This document shows, piece after piece, positions 44,910-53,655 of a stretch of 64,000 nucleotides of DNA; within the stretch, counting starts at the first letter, position 1; every line of letters starts with the position of its first letter. Position numbers and translations under genes: made by a program. Below the pieces are notes generated by a model. The model was given only the letters and a program-made list of their open reading frames with translations. It had not been told where the DNA came from and did no database searches. The stretch spans positions 354,176 to 418,175 of the forward strand of contig NZ_JAOQJG010000002.1 of NCBI RefSeq assembly GCF_025567365.1, read 5' to 3'. This stretch comes from Anaerostipes amylophilus (GTDB lineage: Bacteria; Bacillota; Clostridia; Lachnospirales; Lachnospiraceae).

Positions 44910-46910
44910 TTAAAATTTCGTGATCATTTCCATGATCTCATTACTTCTCTGAACAAATTTTGTCATTTCTTCAGGAGCTAATGTTGTATGACTTAACATG
45001 GCAAGATCATACAGCTGTTCGCAAATAATCTTTGCATTTTGGGCATCTCCATGCTCAAACAGATATTTCACAAGTGTATTATTTGCATTTAGAGTCAGAA
45101 CCTGTGCAGGAGCACCAAACATATTAGGGTCCATACCAGGCATTACATACATCTTCATCATATCCTGCATACGTCTGCTTTCTTCAGATAAAGTGATGAT
45201 AGAAGAAATCTTTGCATCTTTTAATTTTTCAACGTGAACTTCAAGATTTTCTTTGTTTAAAGTCTTTCTAAACAGGTCAGTTAAAGAAGTCTTGATTTTA
45301 TCTAATTCTTTTTCATCTACATCTTCTTTAAGGGCATCTTCGACATCCGCATCGATACGTTTAAATTTGATATGCTGATTCTGCTGTTCAATCTGTGTGA
45401 TAAATGCAGAATCAATGTTATGATTTAAAATGACAGCATCCATATCCTGTTCTTTGAACATATTGATATACTGGCTTTGCTGAACTTCATCTGTGATATA
45501 GTATAAAGTTGTCACATCATCATCGTTTGCAGGAGCTGGAACAAGGTCACTTAATGTTACATATTTATGTTCCATATTCTTAAATAAGATGTAATCTTTG
45601 ATCTTATCTGCAAATTTCTGGTCACGGATGAATCCAAATTTGATAAATGGACTGATATCATCCCAGTATTTTTCATAAGATTCACGGTCTGTCTTGCACA
45701 TACCAGTTAACTTATCAGCAACTTTCTTTGTGATGTAATCAGAAATTTTCTTCACGAATCCATCGTTCTGAAGAGCACTTCTTGATACGTTCAGTGGAAG
45801 GTCAGGACAATCGATCACACCTTTTAATAACATTAAGAATTCAGGAATGACTTCTTTGATGTTATCGGCGATAAATACCTGATTGTTATATAATTTAATT
45901 GTTCCTTCGATAGAATCATATTCTGTATTGATCTGAGGAAAGTAAAGGATACCTTTTAAGTTAAATGGGTAATCCATGTTTAGATGGATCCAGAATAATG
46001 GTTCTTTAAAGTCATGGAAGACTTTGTGGTAGAATTCTTTGTATTCTTCGTCTGTACATTCATTTGGACGTTTATTCCAAAGTGGATGTGTATCACTTAA
46101 AGAAACAGGACGTTTGTTGATCTTTACAAGATCTTTTGCTGGAGATACTTCAACTGTTTCTTTTGTACCATCTTCGTTTTCTTTTTCTTCTGTTTTTGCA
46201 TCTTCATGAATATGTTCTACAACAACATCATCATCTTTTACCTGATCTTCTGGGATTGTTTCAAATTCCTGTTCAGCACCTTCTACAGATAAGAAGATCT
46301 CAGTTGGCATGAAAGAGCAGTATTTCTCGATGATCTCTCTTGCACGGTATTCATTTGTGAATTCTGTACTTTCTTCATTTAAGAATAAAGTGATCTCCGT
46401 ACCAACAGACTCTTTTGTACCAGTTGTCATTGTATACTCTGTACCACCATCACAAGTCCAGTGAACAGGTTCAGCTCCTTCTTTATAAGAAAGAGTATCA
46501 ATCGTAACTTCATCAGCTACCATAAATGCAGAATAGAAACCAAGACCGAAATGTCCGATGATCTGGTCACCTTCTGTTTTATCTTTGTACTGCTCTAAGA
46601 ACTGAGTCGCTCCAGAAAATGCGATCTGCGTGATGTATTTCTCAACTTCGTCCGCTGTCATACCAAGACCAGTATCGATGAATTTTAAAGTTTTCTTCTC
46701 AGGGTCAAGGATAACGTCAACTTTATTTTTATGTCCTTCTGGGAAATTGTATTCTCCCATCATGTCTAATTTCTTTAATTTTGTGATGGCATCGCATCCG
46801 TTAGAGATTAATTCACGGAAGAAAATATCGTGATCGGAATAAAGCCATTTCTTAATAATTGGAAAAATATTATCGCTGTTAATGGAAAGAGTTCCTTTTT
46901 TTTCTGCCAT
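44910..46910 (-). CDS. htpG: Molecular chaperone HtpG (Hsp90 family)
   Basis: The 666-residue ATP-dependent chaperone shows the GHKL motifs of Hsp90: FFRELISNGCDAITKLK (Asn for Mg-ATP), LKFIDTGLGMTADEVEKYIT (Asp of DxGxG) and GQIGHFGLGFYSAFMVAD-like GHFGLGFYSAF. The middle domain contains the region DCPDLPLNVSRSALQNDGFV with the conserved catalytic Arg. A charged linker (residues about 215-250) is longer than in Escherichia coli HtpG and resembles eukaryotic Hsp90. GGAGTG precedes the ATG. A sigma-A promoter and a CIRCE element lie upstream. Confidence 0.96.
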   Translation of the reverse strand: MAEKKGTLSINSDNIFPIIKKWLYSDHDIFFRELISNGCDAITKLKKLDMMGEYNFPEGHKNKVDVILDPEKKTLKFIDTGLGMTADEVEKYITQIAFSGATQFLEQYKDKTEGDQIIGHFGLGFYSAFMVADEVTIDTLSYKEGAEPVHWTCDGGTEYTMTTGTKESVGTEITLFLNEESTEFTNEYRAREIIEKYCSFMPTEIFLSVEGAEQEFETIPEDQVKDDDVVVEHIHEDAKTEEKENEDGTKETVEVSPAKDLVKINKRPVSLSDTHPLWNKRPNECTDEEYKEFYHKVFHDFKEPLFWIHLNMDYPFNLKGILYFPQINTEYDSIEGTIKLYNNQVFIADNIKEVIPEFLMLLKGVIDCPDLPLNVSRSALQNDGFVKKISDYITKKVADKLTGMCKTDRESYEKYWDDISPFIKFGFIRDQKFADKIKDYILFKNMEHKYVTLSDLVPAPANDDDVTTLYYITDEVQQSQYINMFKEQDMDAVILNHNIDSAFITQIEQQNQHIKFKRIDADVEDALKEDVDEKELDKIKTSLTDLFRKTLNKENLEVHVEKLKDAKISSIITLSEESRRMQDMMKMYVMPGMDPNMFGAPAQVLTLNANNTLVKYLFEHGDAQNAKIICEQLYDLAMLSHTTLAPEEMTKFVQRSNEIMEMITKF

Positions 46911-46988
46911 AATGTTACACTCCTTTATTTAAAAATATTTTAGTCTTATTTTAAGTGTTCTATGTCAAATAGAACTTTTATAAATGTT

Positions 46989-47017
46989 ATTGTAGAACCA
47001 AAGTTGATAAAAGTCAA
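46989..47017 (-). promoter_or_regulatory. Sigma-A promoter of htpG
   Basis: On the minus strand TTGACT (47012-47017) and TACAAT (46989-46994) are separated by exactly 17 bases. The start point would be about 70 bases upstream of the htpG ATG. The CIRCE element is eight bases upstream of the -35. Confidence 0.75.
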
Positions 47018-47024
47018 GTAAAAA

Positions 47025-47051
47025 TTAGCACTCAATAAAAAAGAGTGCTAA
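47025..47051. promoter_or_regulatory. CIRCE operator (HrcA binding site)
   Basis: TTAGCACTC (47025-47033), nine bases, GAGTGCTAA (47043-47051): an exact match to the CIRCE consensus TTAGCACTC-N9-GAGTGCTAA bound by the heat-shock repressor HrcA. It lies between htpG (minus) and the MarR gene (plus). Its arms could also serve as -35 (TTAGCA) and -10 (TAATAA) of a plus-strand promoter. Confidence 0.93.
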
Positions 47052-47109
47052 TAATACATATACTTGTTAATTCTACAGCTACCTGTATAAAATAAAGGAG
47101 GAAAAACAA

Positions 47110-47595
47110 ATGGATGAGATGTATAAAGATATTTACAAAAAGCTAATGACTCTTCAATGGCTTTTAAGGCGTTATCAGATGATGAATTGTAAGGAACACA
47201 ATATTTATGAAAATAGAAATGAAGGACAGGGAAGAGTTCTTGCATTACTTAAGATTCAGCCAGAGATTGCGACGAAAGATATGGCATATCTCTTAGGAAT
47301 TAAACAGCAGTCATTAAATGAGTTGTTAAAGAAACTTGAAAAAAGTGGATATGTTAAAAGAAAACCATCAAAAGAAGACAAACGAGTTATGATCGTATGT
47401 CTGACAGAAGAAGGCAAAAAGGTTAAGCAGAAAGAAGAAGAATATAAAGAAATCTTTGATTGTCTGACCAATGAAGAATTAGAGCAATTTTCTTCCTACA
47501 TTGATCGAATTCTTTCCTCGCTGGAAGAAATGGTTGGGAACCCATTAGATCAGGAAGCATATGACAATTCCAATGATGCTTGGGATGTCTGTTAA
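47110..47595 (+). CDS. MarR-family transcriptional regulator
   Basis: The 161-residue winged-helix protein has the MarR DNA-binding core (ATKDMAYLLGIKQQSLNELL; KKLEKSGYVKRKPSKEDKRV, ending in the wing with D-x-R) and terminal dimerisation helices. MarR proteins control drug efflux and stress genes; here the gene runs directly into remnants of a MATE efflux pump, so it probably once controlled that pump. A CIRCE site lies upstream. AAAGGAGG precedes the ATG. Confidence 0.92.
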   Translation: MDEMYKDIYKKLMTLQWLLRRYQMMNCKEHNIYENRNEGQGRVLALLKIQPEIATKDMAYLLGIKQQSLNELLKKLEKSGYVKRKPSKEDKRVMIVCLTEEGKKVKQKEEEYKEIFDCLTNEELEQFSSYIDRILSSLEEMVGNPLDQEAYDNSNDAWDVC

Positions 47596-47923
47596 TATGA
47601 TCTATAATCTTACGGATACATTTTTTATAGGAAAATTAAATGATACACATGAACTAGCAGCAATTTCATTATTACTGCCATTTGCAACATTCTTGATGGT
47701 TTGTTGATCATTTCGAGTCTTATGTTTAATTATTATGCAATGAAATATGGAGACTATGTTCTTGCAGGATTTGGTATTTCTCAAAAAGACAGTCATATAT
47801 CAGACAGAATTGATCACAGGATTGGTTGTCGTACTGTTTATATTTCGAAGATTCGTTGTGGTTTCTGAAGCAATTTCATGCATGACGGGATGTGTGATGT
47901 ATTATTTGATCCGAAGTAAATGA
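47585..47923 (+). pseudogene. Decayed MATE-family multidrug efflux gene
   Basis: Fragments of a MATE transporter can be read in succession: from the ATG at 47585, MIYNLTDTFFIGKLNDTHEL and AAISLLLPFATFLMV, stopped by TGA at 47705; then in another frame SLMFNYYAMKYGDYVLAGFG; then near the end VVVSEAISCMTGCVMYYLIR. Only about 110 of the usual 440-460 residues survive, with stops, frameshifts and large deletions. The first ATG overlaps the end of marR, the normal spacing for a marR-MATE operon. Confidence 0.8.
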
Positions 47924-48005
47924 TTTATGGTTTTTTAAAAAAAAGTGTGGTATAGTATGTTTAATTAAAGAAAGTAAAAGTTTTACGGAAAGGAAATGGC
48001 TGCAG

Positions 48006-48426
48006 TTGATGCAGTTCTTTACGGCAATCCTTCTTTTTAATGATGCACTTGCGTATATATTTCGTGGATGTGTAGGAAGTCTTGGACATTATATGGTGCG
48101 TATCAGCAATTTTATGGTATTTATATTGAGTGATGTGATCATGTTCTTTTTTCATGTCTATGTGTGCAGTTATTTATTTGAAGATGGAGAATGGAAAAAC
48201 ACTACAAAATACTTATGAATATGCCAGTGATGGAGTTGTGCCACAGATCGATAATTTACAGGCAGTTCCAATCGATGTTATATCTGTATGGATGGAGTCT
48301 TTTGAGAAAGACGAAGTTTATTTTATATCAAATATAGAACAGGAGAATGGATTTGAGTCTTATGGTATGCTGCAGGAACAAGATGTAGACAGACTTCTTG
48401 CGGTACCACTTAAAAGAGAAAAATAA
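48006..48426 (+). pseudogene. Remnant of a membrane-GAF signalling protein (probably diguanylate-cyclase type)
   Basis: Two overlapping short frames look like parts of one larger gene. Frame one (48006-48218) reads NDALAYIFRGCVGSLGHYMV and RISNFMVFILSDVIMFFF, like the N-terminal multi-helix sensor of Lachnospiraceae GGDEF proteins. Frame two (48154-48426) reads PQIDNLQAVPIDVISVWMES and LQEQDVDRLLAVPLKR, like a GAF domain. The GGDEF domain itself is missing. The frameshift between the two and the missing C-terminus indicate decay. This identification is from pattern memory only. Confidence 0.5.
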
Positions 48427-48445
48427 GACCAGAAAGAGATAATTA

Positions 48446-49087
48446 ATGAACAAAATAAATTACCAAAAGCAATTAGATAAAGTAATCGAAAATTTAGGAG
48501 AAACGAAACCAACATTGCTACTCCACAGTTGCTGCGCCCCATGCAGCAGCTACGTCCTGGAGTATCTCTCCCAATATTTCGATATCACCATCGACTACTA
48601 CAACCCCAACATCGACTCCAAAGAAGAGTACGAAAAAAGAGTTCATGAGCAGCAGCGATTGGTCAATGAAATGAATCTTCCTATTAAAGTGATCGATGCC
48701 GGATATGATCCACAGACGTTCTTTGATATGGCAAAGGGGTATGAGCAGGAACCAGAAGGCGGCAAGAGATGTTACCGCTGCTACAAGCTAAGACTGGATC
48801 AGGCAGCCAAGCTTGCCAAAGAAGGCGGATATGACTATTTCACAACAACTCTCACGATCAGTCCGTTAAAAAACGCATCATGGCTGAATGAATTAGGACA
48901 GAAAGCAGGAGAACTTTTGGGTGTAGAATTTCTGCCATCAGATTTTAAAAAGAAAGGTGGCTACCAGAGATCTATTCAGTTATCCAAAGAATATAATCTG
49001 TATCGCCAGAATTTCTGCGGTTGCATTTTCTCGAAGCGAGAAAGTGAAGAACGGATGAACAAACAAAAAAACATAGAAAAAATGTAG
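48446..49087 (+). CDS. queH: Epoxyqueuosine reductase QueH
   Basis: The 213-residue protein belongs to the QueH (former DUF208) family, which reduces epoxyqueuosine to queuosine in tRNA and replaces the cobalamin enzyme QueG in many anaerobes. Cysteine motifs expected to bind the Fe-S cluster and a second metal are present: LLLHSCCAPCSSYVLEYL near the N-terminus, RCYRCYKLRLDQAA in the middle and FCGCIFSKRES near the C-terminus. TISPLKNASWLNELGQKAG is also conserved. It is an isolated gene here, followed by the car leader. Confidence 0.93.
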   Translation: MNKINYQKQLDKVIENLGETKPTLLLHSCCAPCSSYVLEYLSQYFDITIDYYNPNIDSKEEYEKRVHEQQRLVNEMNLPIKVIDAGYDPQTFFDMAKGYEQEPEGGKRCYRCYKLRLDQAAKLAKEGGYDYFTTTLTISPLKNASWLNELGQKAGELLGVEFLPSDFKKKGGYQRSIQLSKEYNLYRQNFCGCIFSKRESEERMNKQKNIEKM

Positions 49088-49105
49088 AAAAATACAAAAA
49101 AGTAC

Positions 49106-49134
49106 TTGCAACGACAAAAAATTTATGATAAAAT
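49106..49134 (+). promoter_or_regulatory. Predicted promoter of the carAB leader
   Basis: TTGCAA (49106-49111) and TAAAAT (49129-49134) are separated by 17 bases, with a TG one base before the -10 (extended -10). Transcription would start near 49141, giving a leader of about 220 bases before carA. Confidence 0.6.
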
Positions 49135-49150
49135 TTTTACAATTTGTAGA

Positions 49151-49255
49151 GAAATATTTCTGAAATAAAAAATGACCCAGGTATTGGAAGGACAAAATGG
49201 CTGAATTTCCAATACTTAGCTTCGTAATTTTTATTTTAGGATATTTCTTTTTTTT
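49151..49255 (+). terminator. Long leader terminator, probable attenuator of the car operon
   Basis: Three nested stems can be read: GAAATAT (49151) with ATATTTC (49241); AAATAAAAA (49163) with TTTTTATTT (49228); and AGGTATTGGAA (49179) with TTCCAATACTT (49207). Eight Ts follow directly (49248-49255). The structure begins some ten bases after the predicted start point, so read-through must be regulated if the upstream promoter is used. I do not see the conserved PyrR-binding loop. Confidence 0.6.
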
Positions 49256-49264
49256 ATACAAACA

Positions 49265-49291
49265 ATAAGGGTTATGAGCAAACCCTTATTC
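49265..49291 (+). promoter_or_regulatory. Second leader hairpin before carA
   Basis: AATAAGGGTT and AAACCCTTATT pair around TGAGC. No T-run follows, so it is not a terminator by itself. A weaker hairpin (GTAGAAA/TTTCTAC) follows at about 49297-49319, before the ribosome binding site of carA. Confidence 0.45.
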
Positions 49292-49359
49292 TATAGGTAG
49301 AAAGTTAGTCTTTTCTACTATATACCCTATGAATGAGACTTTTTAGGAGGAAAAATTAC

Positions 49360-50439
49360 ATGAACGCATTTTTGATATTGGAAGACGGACACGTATTTGA
49401 GGGAAAAAGTTTTGGAGCCCAAAAAGAAGTGATCTGTGAAGTCGTATTTAATACTTCCATGACAGGTTATTTAGAAGTATTAACAGACCCTTCCTATCAG
49501 GGACAGGGAGTCGTAATGACTTATCCACTGATTGGAAACTATGGAGTATGTCTAGAGGACATCGAATCTGAAAAACCTTGGCATTCAGCCTTTATCGTAA
49601 GAGAAATCTCAAGAACTTCAAGTAACTTCCGAAGGGAAGAAGACTTAGAAGATTATCTAAAAGAACATGATATCCCAGGTGTTTGTGGTGTTGACACAAG
49701 AGCAATCACAAAGATCTTAAGAGAGCACGGATGCATGGGTGGAATGATCACTACAAATCCTAATTTTAATTTAGATGAAATCCTTCCAAAATTAAAAGAA
49801 TACAGAGTGACAAATGCAGTAAAAACTGTTTCAAGAACAGAAAAAGAACATTTTCCTGGAGATGGATTTAAAGTTGCATTATTAGATCTTGGAACAAAAA
49901 ATAATATTATCCGTTCTTTACAAAAACGTGGATGTGACGTTACAGTTTATCCTGCAGATACAACAGCGGAAGAAATCTTAGGAGATGATCCAGATGGAAT
50001 TATGTTATCAAACGGACCTGGAGATCCAAAAGAATGTGTAGAGATCATCAAAGAGATCAAGAAGTTATATGACAGTGAAGTACCAATTTTTGCAATTTGT
50101 TTAGGACATCAGTTAATGGCACTTGCAACAGGTGCAGACACAGAAAAAATGCGTTGGGGACATCGTGGAGGAAATCATCCGGTCAAAGATTTAAAGAGCG
50201 GACGTGTTTACATTTCTTCTCAGAACCACGGATATGTGATCAAAGAAGAAACAATCGATCCAGATGTTGCAGAAGTTTCCTTTATCAATGTAAATGATAA
50301 AACAATCGAAGGATTAGACTATAAAAATAAAAATATTCGAACAGTTCAGTTCCATCCAGAAGCATGTCCTGGACCACAGGATACCAATTATTTATTTGAT
50401 GAATTTATGGATAGAATGAAAGGAGCAAAAAATGCCTAA
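49360..50439 (+). CDS. carA: Carbamoyl-phosphate synthase small subunit
   Basis: The 359-residue subunit hydrolyses glutamine and passes ammonia to CarB. The class I amidotransferase triad is visible as FAICLGHQLMALA (nucleophilic Cys) and VQFHPEACPGP (His, Glu). VFNTSMTGYLEVLTDPSYQG is the N-terminal CarA signature. The ATG at 49360 has AGGAGG at optimal spacing; an in-frame ATG 27 bases earlier has none. Its end overlaps carB by eight bases. Confidence 0.97.
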   Translation: MNAFLILEDGHVFEGKSFGAQKEVICEVVFNTSMTGYLEVLTDPSYQGQGVVMTYPLIGNYGVCLEDIESEKPWHSAFIVREISRTSSNFRREEDLEDYLKEHDIPGVCGVDTRAITKILREHGCMGGMITTNPNFNLDEILPKLKEYRVTNAVKTVSRTEKEHFPGDGFKVALLDLGTKNNIIRSLQKRGCDVTVYPADTTAEEILGDDPDGIMLSNGPGDPKECVEIIKEIKKLYDSEVPIFAICLGHQLMALATGADTEKMRWGHRGGNHPVKDLKSGRVYISSQNHGYVIKEETIDPDVAEVSFINVNDKTIEGLDYKNKNIRTVQFHPEACPGPQDTNYLFDEFMDRMKGAKNA

Positions 50440-53400
50440 GAGAGAAGATATAAAGAAAGTACTTGTAATCGGGTCAGGACCAATCGTTATTGGACAGGCA
50501 GCAGAATTTGACTATGCAGGAACACAGGCTTGTAGAGCACTTCAGGAAGAAGGAGTGGAAGTAGTTTTAGTAAACTCAAACCCTGCAACAATCATGACAG
50601 ATAAAGATATTGCCGATAAAGTATATATCGAGCCATTAACAGCTCCTGTCATTGAAAAGATCATCGAAAAAGAAAAACCGGACAGTATCCTTCCAACACT
50701 TGGTGGACAGGCAGCTTTAAACCTTGCAATGGAATTAGTAGAAAGCGGATATCTTGAAAAATCTGGAGTGAAACTGATCGGTACATCTCCATCAACAATT
50801 AAGAAAGCAGAAGACCGCCTGGAATTCCAGCAGACAATGGAAAAGATCGGAGAACCGATCGCAGCAGGACAGGTTGTTAAAACTGTAGAAGATGGAGTAG
50901 AATTCGCCAAAGTGATCGGATATCCAGCCGTACTTCGTCCAGCATATACACTTGGAGGAAGTGGTGGAGGAATCGCCCACAATCAGGAAGAATTAGAGAC
51001 AATCCTTGAAAATGGTCTTCGTTTAAGCCGTGTAGGGGAAGTATTAGTAGAACGTTATATCGGTGGATGGAAAGAAGTCGAATACGAAGTAATGCGTGAC
51101 GAAAATGGAACATGTATTACAATCTGTAACATGGAAAACATCGACCCAGTTGGTGTTCATACAGGAGACAGTATCGTAGTTGCTCCATCTCAGACATTAG
51201 GAGATAAAGAATACCAGATGCTTCGTACATCTGCATTAAATATCATCACAGAATTAGATGTTCATGGTGGATGTAACGTACAGTATGCATTAAATCCAGA
51301 CAGCTTTGAATATTGTGTTATCGAGGTAAACCCTCGAGTAAGCCGTTCTTCAGCGTTAGCTTCCAAAGCAACAGGATACCCAATCGCGAAAGTAACAGCC
51401 AAGATCGCGATTGGATATACATTAGATGAAATCGAAAATGCGGTAACAAAGAAAACGTATGCAAGTTTTGAGCCAATGCTTGACTATTGTGTAGTGAAAA
51501 TGCCAAGACTTCCATTTGATAAATTTATTCATGCAAAACGTACTCTGACAACTCAGATGAAAGCAACTGGAGAAGTTATGAGTATCGGAACAAACTTTGA
51601 AGGGGCGTTAATGAAAGCCATCCGTTCCTTAGAGCAGCATGTAGACAGCTTAATTTTCGGTGATTACGATAAATTAACAGATGATGAATTATTAAAAGAA
51701 CTTGAAAAGATCGACGACCTTCGTATCTATGTGATTGCAGAAGCAATTCGTCGTGGATTTGACTATGATACGATTTTTAACATCACAAAGATTGACCGCT
51801 GGTTCTTAGATAAGATCGCAGTCTTAGTTGAGATGGAAAAGAAATTAGCACAAGCCGATACATTAGATAAAGCTTTATTACAGGAAGCAAAACGTTTAGA
51901 ATTCCCAGATAAAGTGATCGGAAGCTTAACAGGTAAGACAGAACGTGAGATCAAAGAATTAAGAAATGAATATAATATTCATGCATCTTACAAGATGGTA
52001 GATACATGTGCAGCTGAGTTTGATGCAGCAACACCTTACTACTATTCTTGCTATGACGGAGAAAATGAAGTCGAAGAAACATCAGGAAAGAAAAAAGTCA
52101 TGGTACTTGGTTCTGGACCAATCCGTATCGGACAGGGTATCGAATTCGACTTCTGTTCTGTACACAGTGTATGGGCATTAAGCAAAGAAGGATACGAGAC
52201 AATCATCGTAAACAACAACCCTGAAACAGTTTCTACAGACTTTGATGTCGCTGATAAACTTTATTTTGAACCATTAACAGCAGAAGATGTAGAAAGTATC
52301 GTAGATCTTGAGAAACCAGACGGTGCAGTCGTACAGTTCGGTGGACAGACAGCGATCAAATTAACAGAAGCACTGATGAAGATGGGAGTACCAATCCTTG
52401 GAACAAGTGCTGAAAATGTAGATGCAGCTGAAGATAGAGAATTATTTGACGAGATCTTAGAAGAATGCTGTATCCCAAGACCAAAAGGAACAACAGTCTT
52501 TACATGCGAAGAAGCAATCAAAGTTGCACATGAACTTGGATATCCAGTGCTTGTAAGACCTTCTTATGTACTTGGTGGACAGGGAATGCAGATTGCGGTA
52601 TCTGATGAAGATATTACAGCATTTATGGAAGTTATCAACCGTTACGAGCAGGAACATCCAATCTTGATTGATAAATATCTGGTTGGTAAAGAAGTCGAAG
52701 TTGATGCTGTTTGTGATGGAACAGATATTCTGATCCCAGGAATCATGGAACATGTGGAACGTGCCGGAATCCATTCAGGAGACAGCATTTCCGTATATCC
52801 ATCTATTAATTTAACAGATAGGATTAAACGAATCATCGCAGAATATACAAGAAAACTTGCAAAATCATTACACGTTATCGGACTGATCAACATTCAGTTT
52901 ATCGTAGCAGATGATGAAGTATATGTCATCGAAGTAAACCCAAGATCTAGCCGTACTGTACCTTATATCAGTAAAGTAACAGGTATTCCGATCGTAGCAT
53001 TAGCAGCGAAAGTGATCACAGGGGCAAAGATCAGAGATCTTGGATATGAACCAGGACTTCAGAAAGAATCTGAATACTATGCAGTGAAGAAACCTGTCTT
53101 CTCATTTGAAAAATTAAGAGGAGCAGAGATTAGCCTTGGACCTGAAATGAAATCTACAGGTGAGTGCTTAGGTATTTCTAAGAACTTCCATGAAGCATTA
53201 TATAAAGCGTTCTTAGGAGCTGGAGTCAATCTTCCAAAATATAAGAAGATGATCTTAACAGTCAAGGATTCTGATAAGATCGATGCGATCGATATCGGAC
53301 ATAGATTTGAAGCGTTAGGATATGAGATCTTCTCAACAAAGAGCACATGCAGAGTCTTAAATGAAGCTGGAGTTCATGCAAAACCAATCAATAAATTAGA

Positions 53401-53632
53401 AGAACCATCTCCAAACTTGCTAGATCTCATTTTAGATGATAAAATTGATTTAGTCATTGATACACCATCACAGGGTGTAGGTCGAAGCAAAGATGGATTC
53501 CTGATCCGCCGTTACGCGATCGAAACAGGAGTAACATGCCTTACAAGTCTTGATACGGCAGATGCTCTGCTGACTAGTTTGGAAACAGGAAACAGAGATC
53601 AGCTCAGCGTAGTTGATATCGCACAGATTTAA
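50432..53632 (+). CDS. carB: Carbamoyl-phosphate synthase large subunit
   Basis: The 1066-residue enzyme makes carbamoyl phosphate for pyrimidine and arginine synthesis. The two homologous ATP-grasp halves are visible: VLVIGSGPIVIGQAAEFDYA at the start and VMVLGSGPIRIGQGIEFDF near residue 555. EVNPRVSRSSALASKATGYP and EVNPRSSRTVPYISKVTGIP are the matching later motifs. The C-terminal MGS-like allosteric domain (from about residue 930) ends in SVVDIAQI. The length is standard. glnA begins 23 bases later. Confidence 0.98.
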   Translation: MPKREDIKKVLVIGSGPIVIGQAAEFDYAGTQACRALQEEGVEVVLVNSNPATIMTDKDIADKVYIEPLTAPVIEKIIEKEKPDSILPTLGGQAALNLAMELVESGYLEKSGVKLIGTSPSTIKKAEDRLEFQQTMEKIGEPIAAGQVVKTVEDGVEFAKVIGYPAVLRPAYTLGGSGGGIAHNQEELETILENGLRLSRVGEVLVERYIGGWKEVEYEVMRDENGTCITICNMENIDPVGVHTGDSIVVAPSQTLGDKEYQMLRTSALNIITELDVHGGCNVQYALNPDSFEYCVIEVNPRVSRSSALASKATGYPIAKVTAKIAIGYTLDEIENAVTKKTYASFEPMLDYCVVKMPRLPFDKFIHAKRTLTTQMKATGEVMSIGTNFEGALMKAIRSLEQHVDSLIFGDYDKLTDDELLKELEKIDDLRIYVIAEAIRRGFDYDTIFNITKIDRWFLDKIAVLVEMEKKLAQADTLDKALLQEAKRLEFPDKVIGSLTGKTEREIKELRNEYNIHASYKMVDTCAAEFDAATPYYYSCYDGENEVEETSGKKKVMVLGSGPIRIGQGIEFDFCSVHSVWALSKEGYETIIVNNNPETVSTDFDVADKLYFEPLTAEDVESIVDLEKPDGAVVQFGGQTAIKLTEALMKMGVPILGTSAENVDAAEDRELFDEILEECCIPRPKGTTVFTCEEAIKVAHELGYPVLVRPSYVLGGQGMQIAVSDEDITAFMEVINRYEQEHPILIDKYLVGKEVEVDAVCDGTDILIPGIMEHVERAGIHSGDSISVYPSINLTDRIKRIIAEYTRKLAKSLHVIGLINIQFIVADDEVYVIEVNPRSSRTVPYISKVTGIPIVALAAKVITGAKIRDLGYEPGLQKESEYYAVKKPVFSFEKLRGAEISLGPEMKSTGECLGISKNFHEALYKAFLGAGVNLPKYKKMILTVKDSDKIDAIDIGHRFEALGYEIFSTKSTCRVLNEAGVHAKPINKLEEPSPNLLDLILDDKIDLVIDTPSQGVGRSKDGFLIRRYAIETGVTCLTSLDTADALLTSLETGNRDQLSVVDIAQI

Positions 53633-53655
53633 TAGAAGTAAGAAGGAGTGATGTT

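Noticed and set aside
49151..49255. PyrR-binding pyrimidine attenuator of the Bacillus type
   Set aside because: The conserved PyrR loop (UCCNGNGAGGY-like) is not present in the leader, so I call only an attenuator of unknown type.
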